Source: Peptostreptococcaceae bacterium (GTDB taxonomy: Bacteria; Bacillota; Clostridia; Peptostreptococcales; Peptostreptococcaceae). Taken from it: DNA of 56,528 bases. The stretch lies in the NCBI GenBank assembly GCA_029983575.1, contig JASBZE010000001.1, positions 1-56,528 of the forward strand, in the 5' to 3' direction. Positions 9,291 through 17,886 of this stretch are shown here, piece by piece. Every line of letters begins with the position of its first letter. Within the stretch, counting starts at the first letter, position 1. Below the pieces are notes generated by a model. That model did no database searches. It was not told the origin of the DNA and saw only the letters and a program-made list of their open reading frames with translations. The position numbers were made by a program, and so were the translations under genes.

Positions 9291-9319
9291 AAGGAGGTTG
9301 AATGTTCAATCTCCTTTTT
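9291..9319 (+). terminator. Rho-independent terminator after mraY
   Basis: Arms AAGGAGGTTGAA (9291-9302) and TTCAATCTCCTT (9305-9316), pairing with one G-U, a 2-base apparent loop (effectively opened to about 4), then a T-run to 9319. It ends the murF-mraY transcript 35 bases before murD. Confidence 0.8.
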
Positions 9320-9353
9320 AAGTGAAAAAATTTACCGGCTAGGAGGTAATAAA

Positions 9354-10724
9354 GTGAGTTTCAATGGAAAGAATGTGCTTATAATTGGTCTAGCTAGGAC
9401 TGGCCTTTCCACTTTAAAAAAATTAAATGACAGAGGTGTGAAAGTAAGCATAAATGATTCAAAAACAGAAGAAGAATTAAACGATATATTAAAAGAAGTA
9501 AGAAAAATTGGGGATTTTGATCTCATCCTAGGTGATAGACCGAAAAAATTAGACGAATACGATACCATGATAGTGTCTCCTGGAGTGCCTCTTGATTTAG
9601 ACTTTGTCAGAGAGTTTAAGTCAATGGGCAAGAGAGTAATAGGGGAGATAGAGCTCGCATATGAGCTAAATGACAGACCTAGAATATTAGGAATTACTGG
9701 AACTAATGGAAAGACTACGACGACATCACTTACTGGAGATATTTTAAAAAAGGCTGGCAAGGATGTATACGTAGTGGGCAATATCGGAAGCCCAGTTATA
9801 GATGTTATAGACAAGGCCGATGAAAATAGCTATTTAGTAACAGAACTTAGTTCTTTCCAACTTGAAAGTATAGAAAATTACAAGCCATATGCATCTAGTA
9901 TACTCAATATAACACCTGATCATTTAAACAGGCACCATACAATGGAAAATTACATGGAAGCTAAGTACAATGTATTTAGAAATCAAGATGAAAATAATTA
10001 CTGTATACTCAACTACGACGATGAGGAACTAAAGAAATTAAATAAAAGGGTAAAAGCGAATATACTATGGTTTTCTGTTAAGGAGAAAGTCGAAGGAATT
10101 TATCTAAATGGGGATGATATAGTAGTCAATATGCCAGGACAGGATGAATACGTAATTTGTAAGTTCTCCGAGATCAGTCTTCCTGGACTTCACAATCTAA
10201 ATAACAATATGGCTGCAATTCTCTTTGCCTTGGTGTGTGATATAGATAGAGATGTGATTACCGATGTTATCAAAAACTTCAAGGCCGTAGAACACAGACT
10301 TGAATACGTTGATGAGATAGGCGGGGTTAAATTTGTAAACGACTCAAAGGGAACAAACCCTGACTCTACTATTAAAGCTGTAAATGCTTACGATAACCCG
10401 CTGATTTTGATAGCTGGAGGATATGATAAAGAGAGTGACTTCGACGAGCTTATGAGTGAGGCAAAAAGAAACGTCAAAAGAATAGTAACCCTCGGCCAAA
10501 CATCTGACCAAATAGAGGAAAGTGCAAGAAAAAACGGAATAAATGATGTTGTTCATGCGGAAAATATGGCTCAAGCGGTAAAAATTGCGTATGACTCAGC
10601 TGTAAAAGGAGATACGGTTCTACTTTCACCAGCTTGCGCGAGTTGGGGAATGTACAATAATTACGAGGAAAGAGGAGTGGATTTTAAAGAGAATGTAGCG
10701 CGTATAAAATCCACAGGTAAGTAA
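9354..10724 (+). CDS. murD: UDP-N-acetylmuramoyl-L-alanine--D-glutamate ligase
   Basis: Cytosolic Mur ligase adding D-Glu to UDP-MurNAc-L-Ala. It has 456 residues with an N-terminal Rossmann domain (VLIIGLARTGLST), the ATP loop GITGTNGKTTT (residues 113-123), the LSSFQLE motif, the HLNRHHTMENY block and C-terminal VNDSKGTNPDST. It starts with GTG at 9354, supported by AGGAGG 7 bases upstream; no better ATG is nearby. In Bacillus and Clostridium spoVE/ftsW commonly follows murD. Here murG follows after 2 bases. Confidence 0.96.
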   Translation: MSFNGKNVLIIGLARTGLSTLKKLNDRGVKVSINDSKTEEELNDILKEVRKIGDFDLILGDRPKKLDEYDTMIVSPGVPLDLDFVREFKSMGKRVIGEIELAYELNDRPRILGITGTNGKTTTTSLTGDILKKAGKDVYVVGNIGSPVIDVIDKADENSYLVTELSSFQLESIENYKPYASSILNITPDHLNRHHTMENYMEAKYNVFRNQDENNYCILNYDDEELKKLNKRVKANILWFSVKEKVEGIYLNGDDIVVNMPGQDEYVICKFSEISLPGLHNLNNNMAAILFALVCDIDRDVITDVIKNFKAVEHRLEYVDEIGGVKFVNDSKGTNPDSTIKAVNAYDNPLILIAGGYDKESDFDELMSEAKRNVKRIVTLGQTSDQIEESARKNGINDVVHAENMAQAVKIAYDSAVKGDTVLLSPACASWGMYNNYEERGVDFKENVARIKSTGK

Positions 10725-10726
10725 AG

Positions 10727-11824
10727 ATGAATATTATATTATCAGGTGGTGGCACAGGAGGCCACGTCTACCCAGCAATAGCGATCGCAAAAAAAATCAA
10801 GGAACTTAATCCAAGTGCCAATATATTGTTTGTTGGAACTAGGGCTGGTATAGAGAGTAAGTTAGTAAGAGAGAATGGTTTTGATATAGAATTTATTAGC
10901 GTCAAAGGACTTAAGAGAAAGATTGATTTCGATAATGTCAAGAGGATACTCATGGCTCTTAAAGCTCAAGGTGATGTCAAGAGGATAATAAAGAAATTTA
11001 AACCAGATCTCGTTATAGGAACAGGGGGCTATGTAAGTGGTCCTGTTTTGAGGCAGGCGAGCCAAATGGGTATAAATACTGTGGTTCACGAACAAAACTC
11101 ACACCCGGGAGTAACTAACAAACTACTTTCTAGAACAGTAAATCTGGTTCTAACAAGTTTTGAGGATTCTCATAAAAAATTTCCGGAGGTCGCTAGAAAA
11201 AAACTGGTCATGACGGGAAATCCAGTAAGAGATGAGATATTAAAGACGACTAGAGAGGAAGCTAGAAAAGCTCTAAATATAGATCCTGAAAAGAAAATGG
11301 TACTTTGTTATGGAGGAAGTGGGGGATCTCAAGAGATTGATGATGTAATCAAACCACTTATAGAAGAGTTGATTAAAATCGATGCGGCATTTATTTTTGC
11401 GACAGGGGAGATATACTTTGAATCGATGAAATCTAAGCTAGAGGGTCTAGAATTAAAGCCTTATCAAAGGGTGATACCTTATTTGGATGACATGGCAAAC
11501 GCACTAGCTGCATCAGATTTGGTGATAGGAAGTGCAGGCGCTATATCACTTGCCGAAATAACTGCAAAGGGAAAGGCGTCGGTAATAGTTCCTAAGGCTT
11601 ATACGGCGGAAAACCACCAGGAGTTTAATGCTAGAAGTCTTGAAAAAGCAGGTGCATCCATTTGTATTACAGAAGCTGAGCTTACTGAGAATAGCTTAAA
11701 AAACGCGGTCATGTCTATTCTGACTGATGAAGAAAAGCTAAGAAGTATGGATGAAGCCAGTCTGAAGATGGGTAAACCTGAAGCCCTTATGAGGATATAC
11801 GAAGAAATAAAAAAGTATTTATAA
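10727..11824 (+). CDS. murG: UDP-N-acetylglucosamine--lipid I GlcNAc transferase
   Basis: Peripheral membrane glycosyltransferase that converts lipid I to lipid II. The 365-residue GT-B fold protein begins with GGGTGGHVYPA (residues 7-17), and has HEQNSHPGVTNK and the late AGAISLAEITAKGKASVIVPK donor-binding region. The start is two bases after the murD stop, so translation is probably coupled. The last seven codons plus the stop are contained in the first copy of a 44-base tandem duplication that continues into the intergenic DNA. Confidence 0.96.
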   Translation: MNIILSGGGTGGHVYPAIAIAKKIKELNPSANILFVGTRAGIESKLVRENGFDIEFISVKGLKRKIDFDNVKRILMALKAQGDVKRIIKKFKPDLVIGTGGYVSGPVLRQASQMGINTVVHEQNSHPGVTNKLLSRTVNLVLTSFEDSHKKFPEVARKKLVMTGNPVRDEILKTTREEARKALNIDPEKKMVLCYGGSGGSQEIDDVIKPLIEELIKIDAAFIFATGEIYFESMKSKLEGLELKPYQRVIPYLDDMANALAASDLVIGSAGAISLAEITAKGKASVIVPKAYTAENHQEFNARSLEKAGASICITEAELTENSLKNAVMSILTDEEKLRSMDEASLKMGKPEALMRIYEEIKKYL

Positions 11825-11891
11825 ATAGAGTTTGATAAATTTTCCATGAAATAAGAAAGTATTTATAAATAAAGTTTGATAAATTTTCCAT
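11804..11891 (+). repeat. 44-bp tandem duplication spanning the 3' end of murG
   Basis: Copy 1 (11804-11847) and copy 2 (11848-11891) abut exactly and differ at two positions. Copy 1 encodes the last residues of MurG (EIKKYL and stop); copy 2 is a non-coding duplicate of the same gene end. Confidence 0.92.
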
Positions 11892-11943
11892 ATAATGTAC
11901 AAAAAATCAAAATTATATGGTAGAATTAATTAAAAATATTGCA

Positions 11944-11973
11944 ATTACATAGCAATTAGAAGTATTATATAAT
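11944..11973 (+). promoter_or_regulatory. Probable ftsZ promoter
   Basis: ATTACA (11944-11949), 18-base spacer, TATAAT (11968-11973), about 43 bases before the ftsZ start. The -35 is imperfect. A second TATAAT at 11891-11896, at the end of the 44-bp duplication, has no credible -35. Confidence 0.5.
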
Positions 11974-12016
11974 AGACAGGATATAAATAACATAATGATA
12001 GGTAGGGAGGATTATT

Positions 12017-13210
12017 ATGCTGAATTTTGATAACGAATACGATGCGGGCTTGGCAAAAATAAAAGTCGTTGGTGTTGGCGGCGGCGGAAATAACGCTGTT
12101 AACAGGATGATAGACGCTGGGCTAAGCGCAGTGGAATTTATTGTTTTGAATACAGATATGCAGGCTTTGGGCAAATCTAAGGCAGATAATAAGGCTCAGA
12201 TTGGTGAAAAATTAACTAAGGGTCTTGGAGCTGGAGCTAACCCAGAGATAGGAGCTAAGGCAGCTGAGGAGAGCGTTGAAGATATCAAAGCTATGCTGGA
12301 AGGTTCTGACATGGTATTTGTAACTGCTGGAATGGGCGGTGGAACAGGTACTGGAGCAGCTCCTGTTGTAGCTAGAGTAGCTAAGGATCTAGGAGCGCTA
12401 ACAGTTGGTGTAGTTACTAAGCCTTTTGTATTTGAAGGAAAGGTTAGAAATGACAATGCTACAAAGGGTATAGAAGAGCTAAAGAACAGCGTTGACGCCC
12501 TGGTAGTAATACCAAATGAAAAACTTCTCGGTCTCGCTCAAAAGAATACATCTTTCTTAGAGGCATTCTCTATTGCCGACGAAGTATTAAAGCAAGGAAT
12601 CAAATCAGTTTCTGAACTTATAGCTGAACCTGCTATGCTAAACCTAGACTTCGCGGACGTAACTACTATAATGAAAGACAAGGGATTTGCTCATATGGGT
12701 ATGGCTACTGCAAGCGGAGAGAACAAGGCTGTAGAAGCTTTAAAGAAAGCAATAGACTCACCACTTACAGAGACGTCAATAAATGGAGCAAAGGGAGTTA
12801 TATTAAACTTCATAGGTGGACCAGATCTACCAATACTAGAATGTAACGAAGCAGCTATGATGGTCAAGGAAATGTGTGACCCTGATGTAAACTTGATATT
12901 TGGTATTATGATCAAGGAAGACTTCGGAGATAATGTATCTGTTACTGTTATAGCAACTGACTTAGCAGACGATAAATCTACAGTTGCAAAAAAAGACGTT
13001 CAAAAGCCACAGACTAGACAACAAAGTCGTAAGGTTGAATCAAGACCATCTGAAACAAGAGCGTCAAATATAAGTCAACCTTTTAGTGAGGAAGATGAAC
13101 ATGAAGTAGAAGATGATTACTTTGATGATGCGGATTTTGAAAGTGCTCAAACTGCTGATTTGGAGGACGATACTGAGATGGTAATCCCATCTTTCTTAAG
13201 AAAGAGATAG
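12017..13210 (+). CDS. ftsZ: Cell division protein FtsZ
   Basis: Tubulin-like GTPase that forms the Z ring at the septum. The 397-residue protein has GVGGGGNNAVNRM at the N-terminus, the tubulin signature GGGTGTG (residues 107-113), the T7 loop region NLDFADV, a variable linker of about 70 residues and the conserved C-terminal peptide IPSFLRKR that binds membrane tethers. GGGAGG lies 6 bases before the ATG. ftsA and divIB, normally just upstream, are absent; sepF (at 23795) is the only Z-ring tether visible in this window. Confidence 0.98.
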   Translation: MLNFDNEYDAGLAKIKVVGVGGGGNNAVNRMIDAGLSAVEFIVLNTDMQALGKSKADNKAQIGEKLTKGLGAGANPEIGAKAAEESVEDIKAMLEGSDMVFVTAGMGGGTGTGAAPVVARVAKDLGALTVGVVTKPFVFEGKVRNDNATKGIEELKNSVDALVVIPNEKLLGLAQKNTSFLEAFSIADEVLKQGIKSVSELIAEPAMLNLDFADVTTIMKDKGFAHMGMATASGENKAVEALKKAIDSPLTETSINGAKGVILNFIGGPDLPILECNEAAMMVKEMCDPDVNLIFGIMIKEDFGDNVSVTVIATDLADDKSTVAKKDVQKPQTRQQSRKVESRPSETRASNISQPFSEEDEHEVEDDYFDDADFESAQTADLEDDTEMVIPSFLRKR

Positions 13211-13217
13211 GTAAGTT

Positions 13218-13712
13218 ATGGAGTGCCCATTTTGTAAATACAAAGACTCTAAGGTTATAGATTCGCGTCATACCGATATCAACTCCATCAGGAGGAGAAG
13301 AGAGTGCGAAAACTGTAAAAAAAGATTTACGACTTATGAGAGAATTGAACAGACTCCTATCATGGTCATCAAAAAGGACAAGAGGAGAGAGGAATTTAAT
13401 CGAGATAAGATAAAATCCGGCATAATTCGTTCCTGCGAAAAAAGACCTATAAGTGTTCAACAGATCGACAATGTCGTAAATAAGATTGAATCTGATATCA
13501 GAAGAGACTATACTGACGAGGTAGATTCGAGCATAGTCGGCAACATAGTTATGGAAAATTTAAAAGAACTTGATGAGGTTGCCTATGTGAGGTTTGCTTC
13601 TGTATATAGGGAATTTAAAGATATTGAGACATTTATGAAAGAGCTTAATCTCATGCAAACTGAGCGCACTAAGGGAGAACTAAGTCAAGGTAAGAAAGAA
13701 AATAAAAAATAA
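13218..13712 (+). CDS. nrdR: Transcriptional repressor NrdR
   Basis: ATP/dATP-sensing repressor of ribonucleotide reductase genes. The 164-residue protein starts with a zinc ribbon (C3, C6, C30, C33), including the conserved DSRxxD and RRRRECxxC blocks. An ATP-cone domain follows from about residue 48 (VIKKDKRREEFNRDKI). Its C-terminus is slightly extended and lysine-rich. It lies seven bases after ftsZ and is followed by a terminator, so it ends the ftsZ-nrdR unit. ftsZ-nrdR adjacency is common in clostridial genomes. Confidence 0.95.
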   Translation: MECPFCKYKDSKVIDSRHTDINSIRRRRECENCKKRFTTYERIEQTPIMVIKKDKRREEFNRDKIKSGIIRSCEKRPISVQQIDNVVNKIESDIRRDYTDEVDSSIVGNIVMENLKELDEVAYVRFASVYREFKDIETFMKELNLMQTERTKGELSQGKKENKK

Positions 13713-13725
13713 AATAGTCAATTTG

Positions 13726-13755
13726 GGGTAGACCTTAGGGTTTACCCTTATTTTT
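13726..13755 (+). terminator. Terminator after nrdR
   Basis: GGGTAGACC (13726-13734), loop TTAG, GGTTTACCC (13739-13747) with one G-U pair, then a T-rich run. Confidence 0.85.
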
Positions 13756-13756
13756 A

Positions 13757-13765
13757 TGGTATAAT
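13757..13765 (+). promoter_or_regulatory. Extended -10 promoter for der
   Basis: TGGTATAAT at 13757-13765 is a perfect extended -10. Its -35 position falls inside the preceding terminator hairpin and shows no consensus. der starts 54 bases downstream with AGGAGG 7 bases before the ATG. Confidence 0.55.
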
Positions 13766-13819
13766 ATCATGGACAGAGTTTTATTTAATATCAAAAAACT
13801 TTAGTTAGGAGGAAATTTT

Positions 13820-15148
13820 ATGAGTGGAAATAGACCTATTGTCGCCATTGTCGGCAGGCCGAACGTTGGTAAATCTACCATATTCAATAGACTTGCAGGC
13901 CAGAGAATATCAATAGTGGAAGATACACCGGGTGTTACGAGAGACAGGATATTCGCAGAAGTAGAATGGTTAGACAAATACTTTACTATTATAGATACAG
14001 GCGGTATAGAACCGAATACAGATGACATTATACTATCACAAATGAGAAATCAAGCTATGTTGGCTATGGACATGGCGCATATCATTTTGTTTATAGTCGA
14101 TGGCAAGACCGGTATAACTGGTGCAGACAAGGAGATAGCACAACTTTTAAGAAAGACTAACAAGCCAGTAATACTAGTTTGTAATAAGGTTGACAATATT
14201 AATAAATTAGATAATATATACGACTTTTACGAGCTTGGACTTGGTACTCCACATCCAGTTTCAGGGGCCAACTCCATGGGACTCGGGGATCTACTCGATG
14301 AGGTAGTTGAGAATTTCCCTGCAGACTTAGATGTTGAACTAGATGAGGACATTGTAAAAGTCGCCATTACAGGCAAGCCAAATGCGGGAAAAAGTTCCAT
14401 ATTAAATGCGATTTTAGGAGAGAATAGAGTAATAGTTTCTCCAATAGCAGGAACTACTAGAGATGCTATAGACACGTATTTTGAACTTGGAGAGAATAAA
14501 TACATGTTAATAGATACTGCAGGAATAAGGAGAAAGAGCAAGGTTTATGAGAATGTTGAGAGATTTTCAGTAATAAGGGCTATGTCTGCGGTGGATAGGG
14601 CTGATGTAGTTCTCATCGTTATAGACGCTGAAGAAGGTGTAACTGAACAGGATACCAAAATCGCCGGTATAGCTCACAACGAAGGAAAGGCCTGCATTTT
14701 TGTAGTCAATAAATGGGATTTAGTAAATAAGGACAACAAGAGCGTCTCAAATTATACGAGAAGCATAAAAGAAAAGTTTCCGTTTATGCCTTACGCTCCG
14801 ATTCTATTTGTTTCAGCACTTACAAAAAAGAGGATAGATAAAATCTTAGACAAGGTGGACTATGTTTCAGAAGAAGCCGCCAAGAGGATATCTACATCTG
14901 TTATCAACGAAATTGTAGCAGAGGCTGTTATGATGAATCAACCTCCATCAGATAAGGGTAAGAGGTTAAAGATATACTACGCTACACAGACAGGGGTTAA
15001 ACCTCCAAAGTTTACTTTATTTATAAACGATTATAAGCTTTGCCACTTCTCATACATAAGGTACTTAGAGAATAAGATCAGGGAAAACTTTGGATTTGAA
15101 GGAACTCCTATAAAAATGGAATTAAAGGAAAAGAAAAAGAGAAGGTAG
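13820..15148 (+). CDS. der: Ribosome-biogenesis GTPase Der (EngA)
   Basis: Double GTPase needed for assembly of the 50S subunit. The 442-residue protein has two G domains, each with a P-loop (GRPNVGKST at residues 12-20; GKPNAGKSS at 185-193), a DTxG motif and an NKxD motif (CNKVDN, VNKWDL). A C-terminal KH-like domain follows and ends in a basic tail (KEKKKRR). Domain order and length are normal. It leads the der-plsY-gpsA operon; plsY begins 3 bases after its stop. Confidence 0.97.
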   Translation: MSGNRPIVAIVGRPNVGKSTIFNRLAGQRISIVEDTPGVTRDRIFAEVEWLDKYFTIIDTGGIEPNTDDIILSQMRNQAMLAMDMAHIILFIVDGKTGITGADKEIAQLLRKTNKPVILVCNKVDNINKLDNIYDFYELGLGTPHPVSGANSMGLGDLLDEVVENFPADLDVELDEDIVKVAITGKPNAGKSSILNAILGENRVIVSPIAGTTRDAIDTYFELGENKYMLIDTAGIRRKSKVYENVERFSVIRAMSAVDRADVVLIVIDAEEGVTEQDTKIAGIAHNEGKACIFVVNKWDLVNKDNKSVSNYTRSIKEKFPFMPYAPILFVSALTKKRIDKILDKVDYVSEEAAKRISTSVINEIVAEAVMMNQPPSDKGKRLKIYYATQTGVKPPKFTLFINDYKLCHFSYIRYLENKIRENFGFEGTPIKMELKEKKKRR

Positions 15149-15151
15149 ACT

Positions 15152-15757
15152 ATGTATATAATTTTAATATTACTTATCTCGTATTTCATAGGCACGATTT
15201 CGACTTCCTATATTGTGGCAAAGAGGATGAGCGGAAAAGACATCAGGACTATGGGTTCTGGAAATGCGGGAACTTCTAACGTTCTTAGAAATTTGGGTAA
15301 AAAAGCCGGAGCGATTACATTTGCTGGTGATGTACTAAAAGGGGTACTTGCTGTAGTCATAGCTATATTGATTTCAAAATACACAGGCAGCGATATAGGA
15401 CTTTTAAAATTATTCGCCGTAATTGGAGTTGTTTGCGGGCATAACTGGCCGGTTCATATGGGATTTAAAGGAGGTAAAGGAGTGGCGACCTCTCTTGGGG
15501 CTATGTTAGTCGTATCTCCAGTGGTGACGCTTACGAGCTTGCTTTTGTTTATAATTATAGTGATATTGACCAAATATATAAGCTTGGGTTCGGTTGTGTC
15601 AATAACACTATCTCCATTATTCTCCCTTATGTATCACAAGCCTAGATTGTACACTTTTGCATGTGTGTTTTTAGCACTTGTGACGATATTTTCGCATAGA
15701 CAAAATATTATTAGGCTCATTAACGGCAATGAGAGAAAATTAGGACAGAAAGGATAG
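15152..15757 (+). CDS. plsY: Acyl-phosphate:glycerol-3-phosphate acyltransferase
   Basis: Membrane acyltransferase that makes lysophosphatidic acid from acyl-phosphate and glycerol-3-phosphate, the first step of phospholipid synthesis. The 201-residue protein has about five to six hydrophobic segments. It shows the family motifs SGNAGTSNVLR (residues 37-47), GHNWPVHMGFKGGKG and a late HRQNIIRLINGNERK. It sits directly before gpsA, which makes its glycerol-3-phosphate substrate; this pairing is conserved in Bacillota. Confidence 0.96.
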   Translation: MYIILILLISYFIGTISTSYIVAKRMSGKDIRTMGSGNAGTSNVLRNLGKKAGAITFAGDVLKGVLAVVIAILISKYTGSDIGLLKLFAVIGVVCGHNWPVHMGFKGGKGVATSLGAMLVVSPVVTLTSLLLFIIIVILTKYISLGSVVSITLSPLFSLMYHKPRLYTFACVFLALVTIFSHRQNIIRLINGNERKLGQKG

Positions 15758-15780
15758 GATAATAATCCTGAGGTGGTATT

Positions 15781-16803
15781 ATGGATAAACTAAGTGTAAT
15801 AGGTGCCGGCAGCTGGGGTTGCGCCCTGGCATTAGAATTAGCCGACAAGGGGTATGACGTTAGTATGTTTACCCTTAGCCAATCTCAAGCTGATGAGATA
15901 AATAAAGAAAAGAAAAATGAGGCGTTTTTGCCTGGGGTAGAGTTCCCAGACAATATATTTGTTTCAACGGATATGGAAGAGGTAGCAAAGGACGCTAAAA
16001 TAATAGTAATGGGAGTTCCATCACAACAACTCAGAAATGCTCTGACAAACCTCAAGCCATTTTTAAAGCAAGAACAGGTACTTGTAGGAGTGTCAAAGGG
16101 AATTGAGATTGGTACGGGGCTTAGGATGAGTCAGATAGCCGAAGAAGTGGTTCCATACAATACATATGTAGCCTTAACTGGGCCTTCACATGCAGAAGAG
16201 GTTTCAAGGGGAATACCGACAGCTGTCGTAGTTTCATCAAAAGATATGAAAAAGGCTGAAATGGTAAGAGATTATTTTATGAGCCCAACTTTTAGAGTGT
16301 ACTTAAACAATGACTTAGTTGGAGCAGAGTTAGGAGGGGCATTAAAAAACATAATAGCCTTCGGTGCTGGTATAAGCGACGGAATAGGCTATGGAGACAA
16401 TGCCAAGGCTGCTCTCATGACTAGGGGGATCAGTGAAATAAGTAGGCTAGGTGTTGCTATGGGTGCTGAACCAAATACTTTCTTTGGGCTTACTGGGGTT
16501 GGAGACCTAATAGTTACTTGTACTTCGATGCACTCAAGAAACAGAAGAGCAGGTATTTTGTTGGGGCAAGGAAAATCAATGGAAGAAACTCTAGAAGAGG
16601 TCAAGATGGTAGTTGAAGGAGTGGTAGCTACTGAGGTGGCATATGAGATATCTAAAAAAATGGGTATAGAGATGCCGATAACTACTGCAATATACAATGT
16701 CATCAAGGGTAAGGTCACACCTAAAGACGCTGTATTTAACCTAATGACGAGGGAAAGGCAAACCGAGTTTGAGGAAATATATAATCTCAATAAGAATAAA
16801 TAA
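15781..16803 (+). CDS. gpsA: NAD(P)H-dependent glycerol-3-phosphate dehydrogenase
   Basis: Reduces dihydroxyacetone phosphate to sn-glycerol-3-phosphate for phospholipid synthesis. The 340-residue protein has the N-terminal nucleotide-binding GAGSWGCALA, LTGPSHAEEV, a catalytic lysine region GAELGGALKNIIAFGAG and TSMHSRNRRAG. GAGGTGG precedes the ATG by about 6 bases. It is the last gene of the der-plsY-gpsA unit and is followed by a strong terminator. Confidence 0.97.
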   Translation: MDKLSVIGAGSWGCALALELADKGYDVSMFTLSQSQADEINKEKKNEAFLPGVEFPDNIFVSTDMEEVAKDAKIIVMGVPSQQLRNALTNLKPFLKQEQVLVGVSKGIEIGTGLRMSQIAEEVVPYNTYVALTGPSHAEEVSRGIPTAVVVSSKDMKKAEMVRDYFMSPTFRVYLNNDLVGAELGGALKNIIAFGAGISDGIGYGDNAKAALMTRGISEISRLGVAMGAEPNTFFGLTGVGDLIVTCTSMHSRNRRAGILLGQGKSMEETLEEVKMVVEGVVATEVAYEISKKMGIEMPITTAIYNVIKGKVTPKDAVFNLMTRERQTEFEEIYNLNKNK

Positions 16804-16839
16804 ATCAATTGATAAAGTATAAATCTTAAATAATCCTTT

Positions 16840-16878
16840 AAAAATGGCTGTATAGAAATATTCGATACAGCCATTTTT
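16840..16878 (+). terminator. Terminator after gpsA
   Basis: A perfect 14-base stem (16840-16853 with 16865-16878), arms AAAAATGGCTGTAT and ATACAGCCATTTTT, with an 11-base loop. The A- and T-tracts at the base would allow it to work in both directions. Confidence 0.9.
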
Positions 16879-16903
16879 GTATATTGATATTCTGAATTGA
16901 AAA

Positions 16904-16931
16904 TTTACGCAAATTTTACATAAACCTTACA
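16904..16931 (+). promoter_or_regulatory. Pho-box-like direct repeats upstream of ppx-ppk
   Basis: Three hexamers TTTACG (16904-16909), TTTACA (16915-16920) and CTTACA (16926-16931) are spaced exactly 11 bases apart. This matches the known spacing of PhoP-binding TT(A/T/C)ACA repeats in Bacillus. A -10-like TATACT at 16946-16951 follows, with no separate -35, as is usual for activator-dependent promoters. Binding by PhoP is inferred from spacing, motif and gene content. Confidence 0.55.
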
Positions 16932-16980
16932 TTGCTAATTTAAAATATACTTAGGGTTATTGATTAGAATGGGAGGAAAT

Positions 16981-17883
16981 ATGGGACTAAATGACAGATA
17001 CGCAGTGATCGATATAGGATCAAACACCGTAAGATTCAACATTTATAAGCAAACCAGCAAGTCTTATAAATCGATATTCAACAAAAAAAATTTTGCAGGA
17101 CTAAGATCATATGTAGTTGATAATATGATGAGTGAGGCCGGTGTGAGCAAACTTATAAAGATATTAAGTAAGTTTGATAAGATCATATCCGATTTAGGCG
17201 TTAAGGAAAAGTATATCTTTGCGACTGCAAGTATAAGAAATATTGAAAATTCCGATTACGTACTCAGAAAGGTAAAAAAGGAAACCGGACTTAAAGTAGA
17301 GTTATTGAGCGGAGAACAGGAGTGTTATTGCGACTACCTAGGGGTCAGAGACGAGGTCATCGTCGAATCGGGATATATAGTCGATATAGGCGGTGGATCA
17401 GCAGAAATCATTTTGATTAAAGACGGGGGATACTATAAGGGCGTTTCTATTCCTGAGGGTTCTCTATCTCTTTATACGAAATTCGTAAGCGGTGTGATCC
17501 CAACAGGAGAAGAATGCAAGACTATGATCAACCATGTCAGGAAAATACTAAAAGAAAATGAAATGGCGAAGTTGAGTACAGAAGATGTATATGGAATCGG
17601 AGGTACGGTTCGTGCATGTGGGAACATAGTTCAGGAAGTTTATGACAAGGAAGATAACAAAAGCGCCGACATTTTGCAGATAAAAGAAATTATTAGTAAA
17701 TATATTGATGGCGATCAGGTAGTTATCAAAAAATCCTTGCAAGTAACTCCAGAGAGGATACACACTCAGGTTCCAGGAATGATAATACTATCAGAACTCA
17801 TGATGTATTATGGATTAAAAAATCTAACCGTTTGTAAAAATGGAGTTAGAGAAGGATATTTGTACTACAGAAGGAAGGATTAA
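16981..17883 (+). CDS. ppx: Exopolyphosphatase / Ppx-GppA family phosphatase
   Basis: ASKHA-fold phosphatase that removes phosphate from polyphosphate chain ends or acts on pppGpp. The 300-residue protein has YAVIDIGSNTVRFNIY, a GEQE motif and VDIGGGSAEIILI. It lacks the C-terminal HD-type extension of the long E. coli enzymes, a common short form. The ATG at 16981 is chosen because GGGAGG lies 4 bases before it; the longer TTG start at 16960 places the binding site inside the ORF. ppk begins 3 bases after the stop, so turnover and synthesis of polyphosphate are encoded together. GppA-like activity cannot be excluded. Confidence 0.9.
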   Translation: MGLNDRYAVIDIGSNTVRFNIYKQTSKSYKSIFNKKNFAGLRSYVVDNMMSEAGVSKLIKILSKFDKIISDLGVKEKYIFATASIRNIENSDYVLRKVKKETGLKVELLSGEQECYCDYLGVRDEVIVESGYIVDIGGGSAEIILIKDGGYYKGVSIPEGSLSLYTKFVSGVIPTGEECKTMINHVRKILKENEMAKLSTEDVYGIGGTVRACGNIVQEVYDKEDNKSADILQIKEIISKYIDGDQVVIKKSLQVTPERIHTQVPGMIILSELMMYYGLKNLTVCKNGVREGYLYYRRKD

Positions 17884-17886
17884 AAA

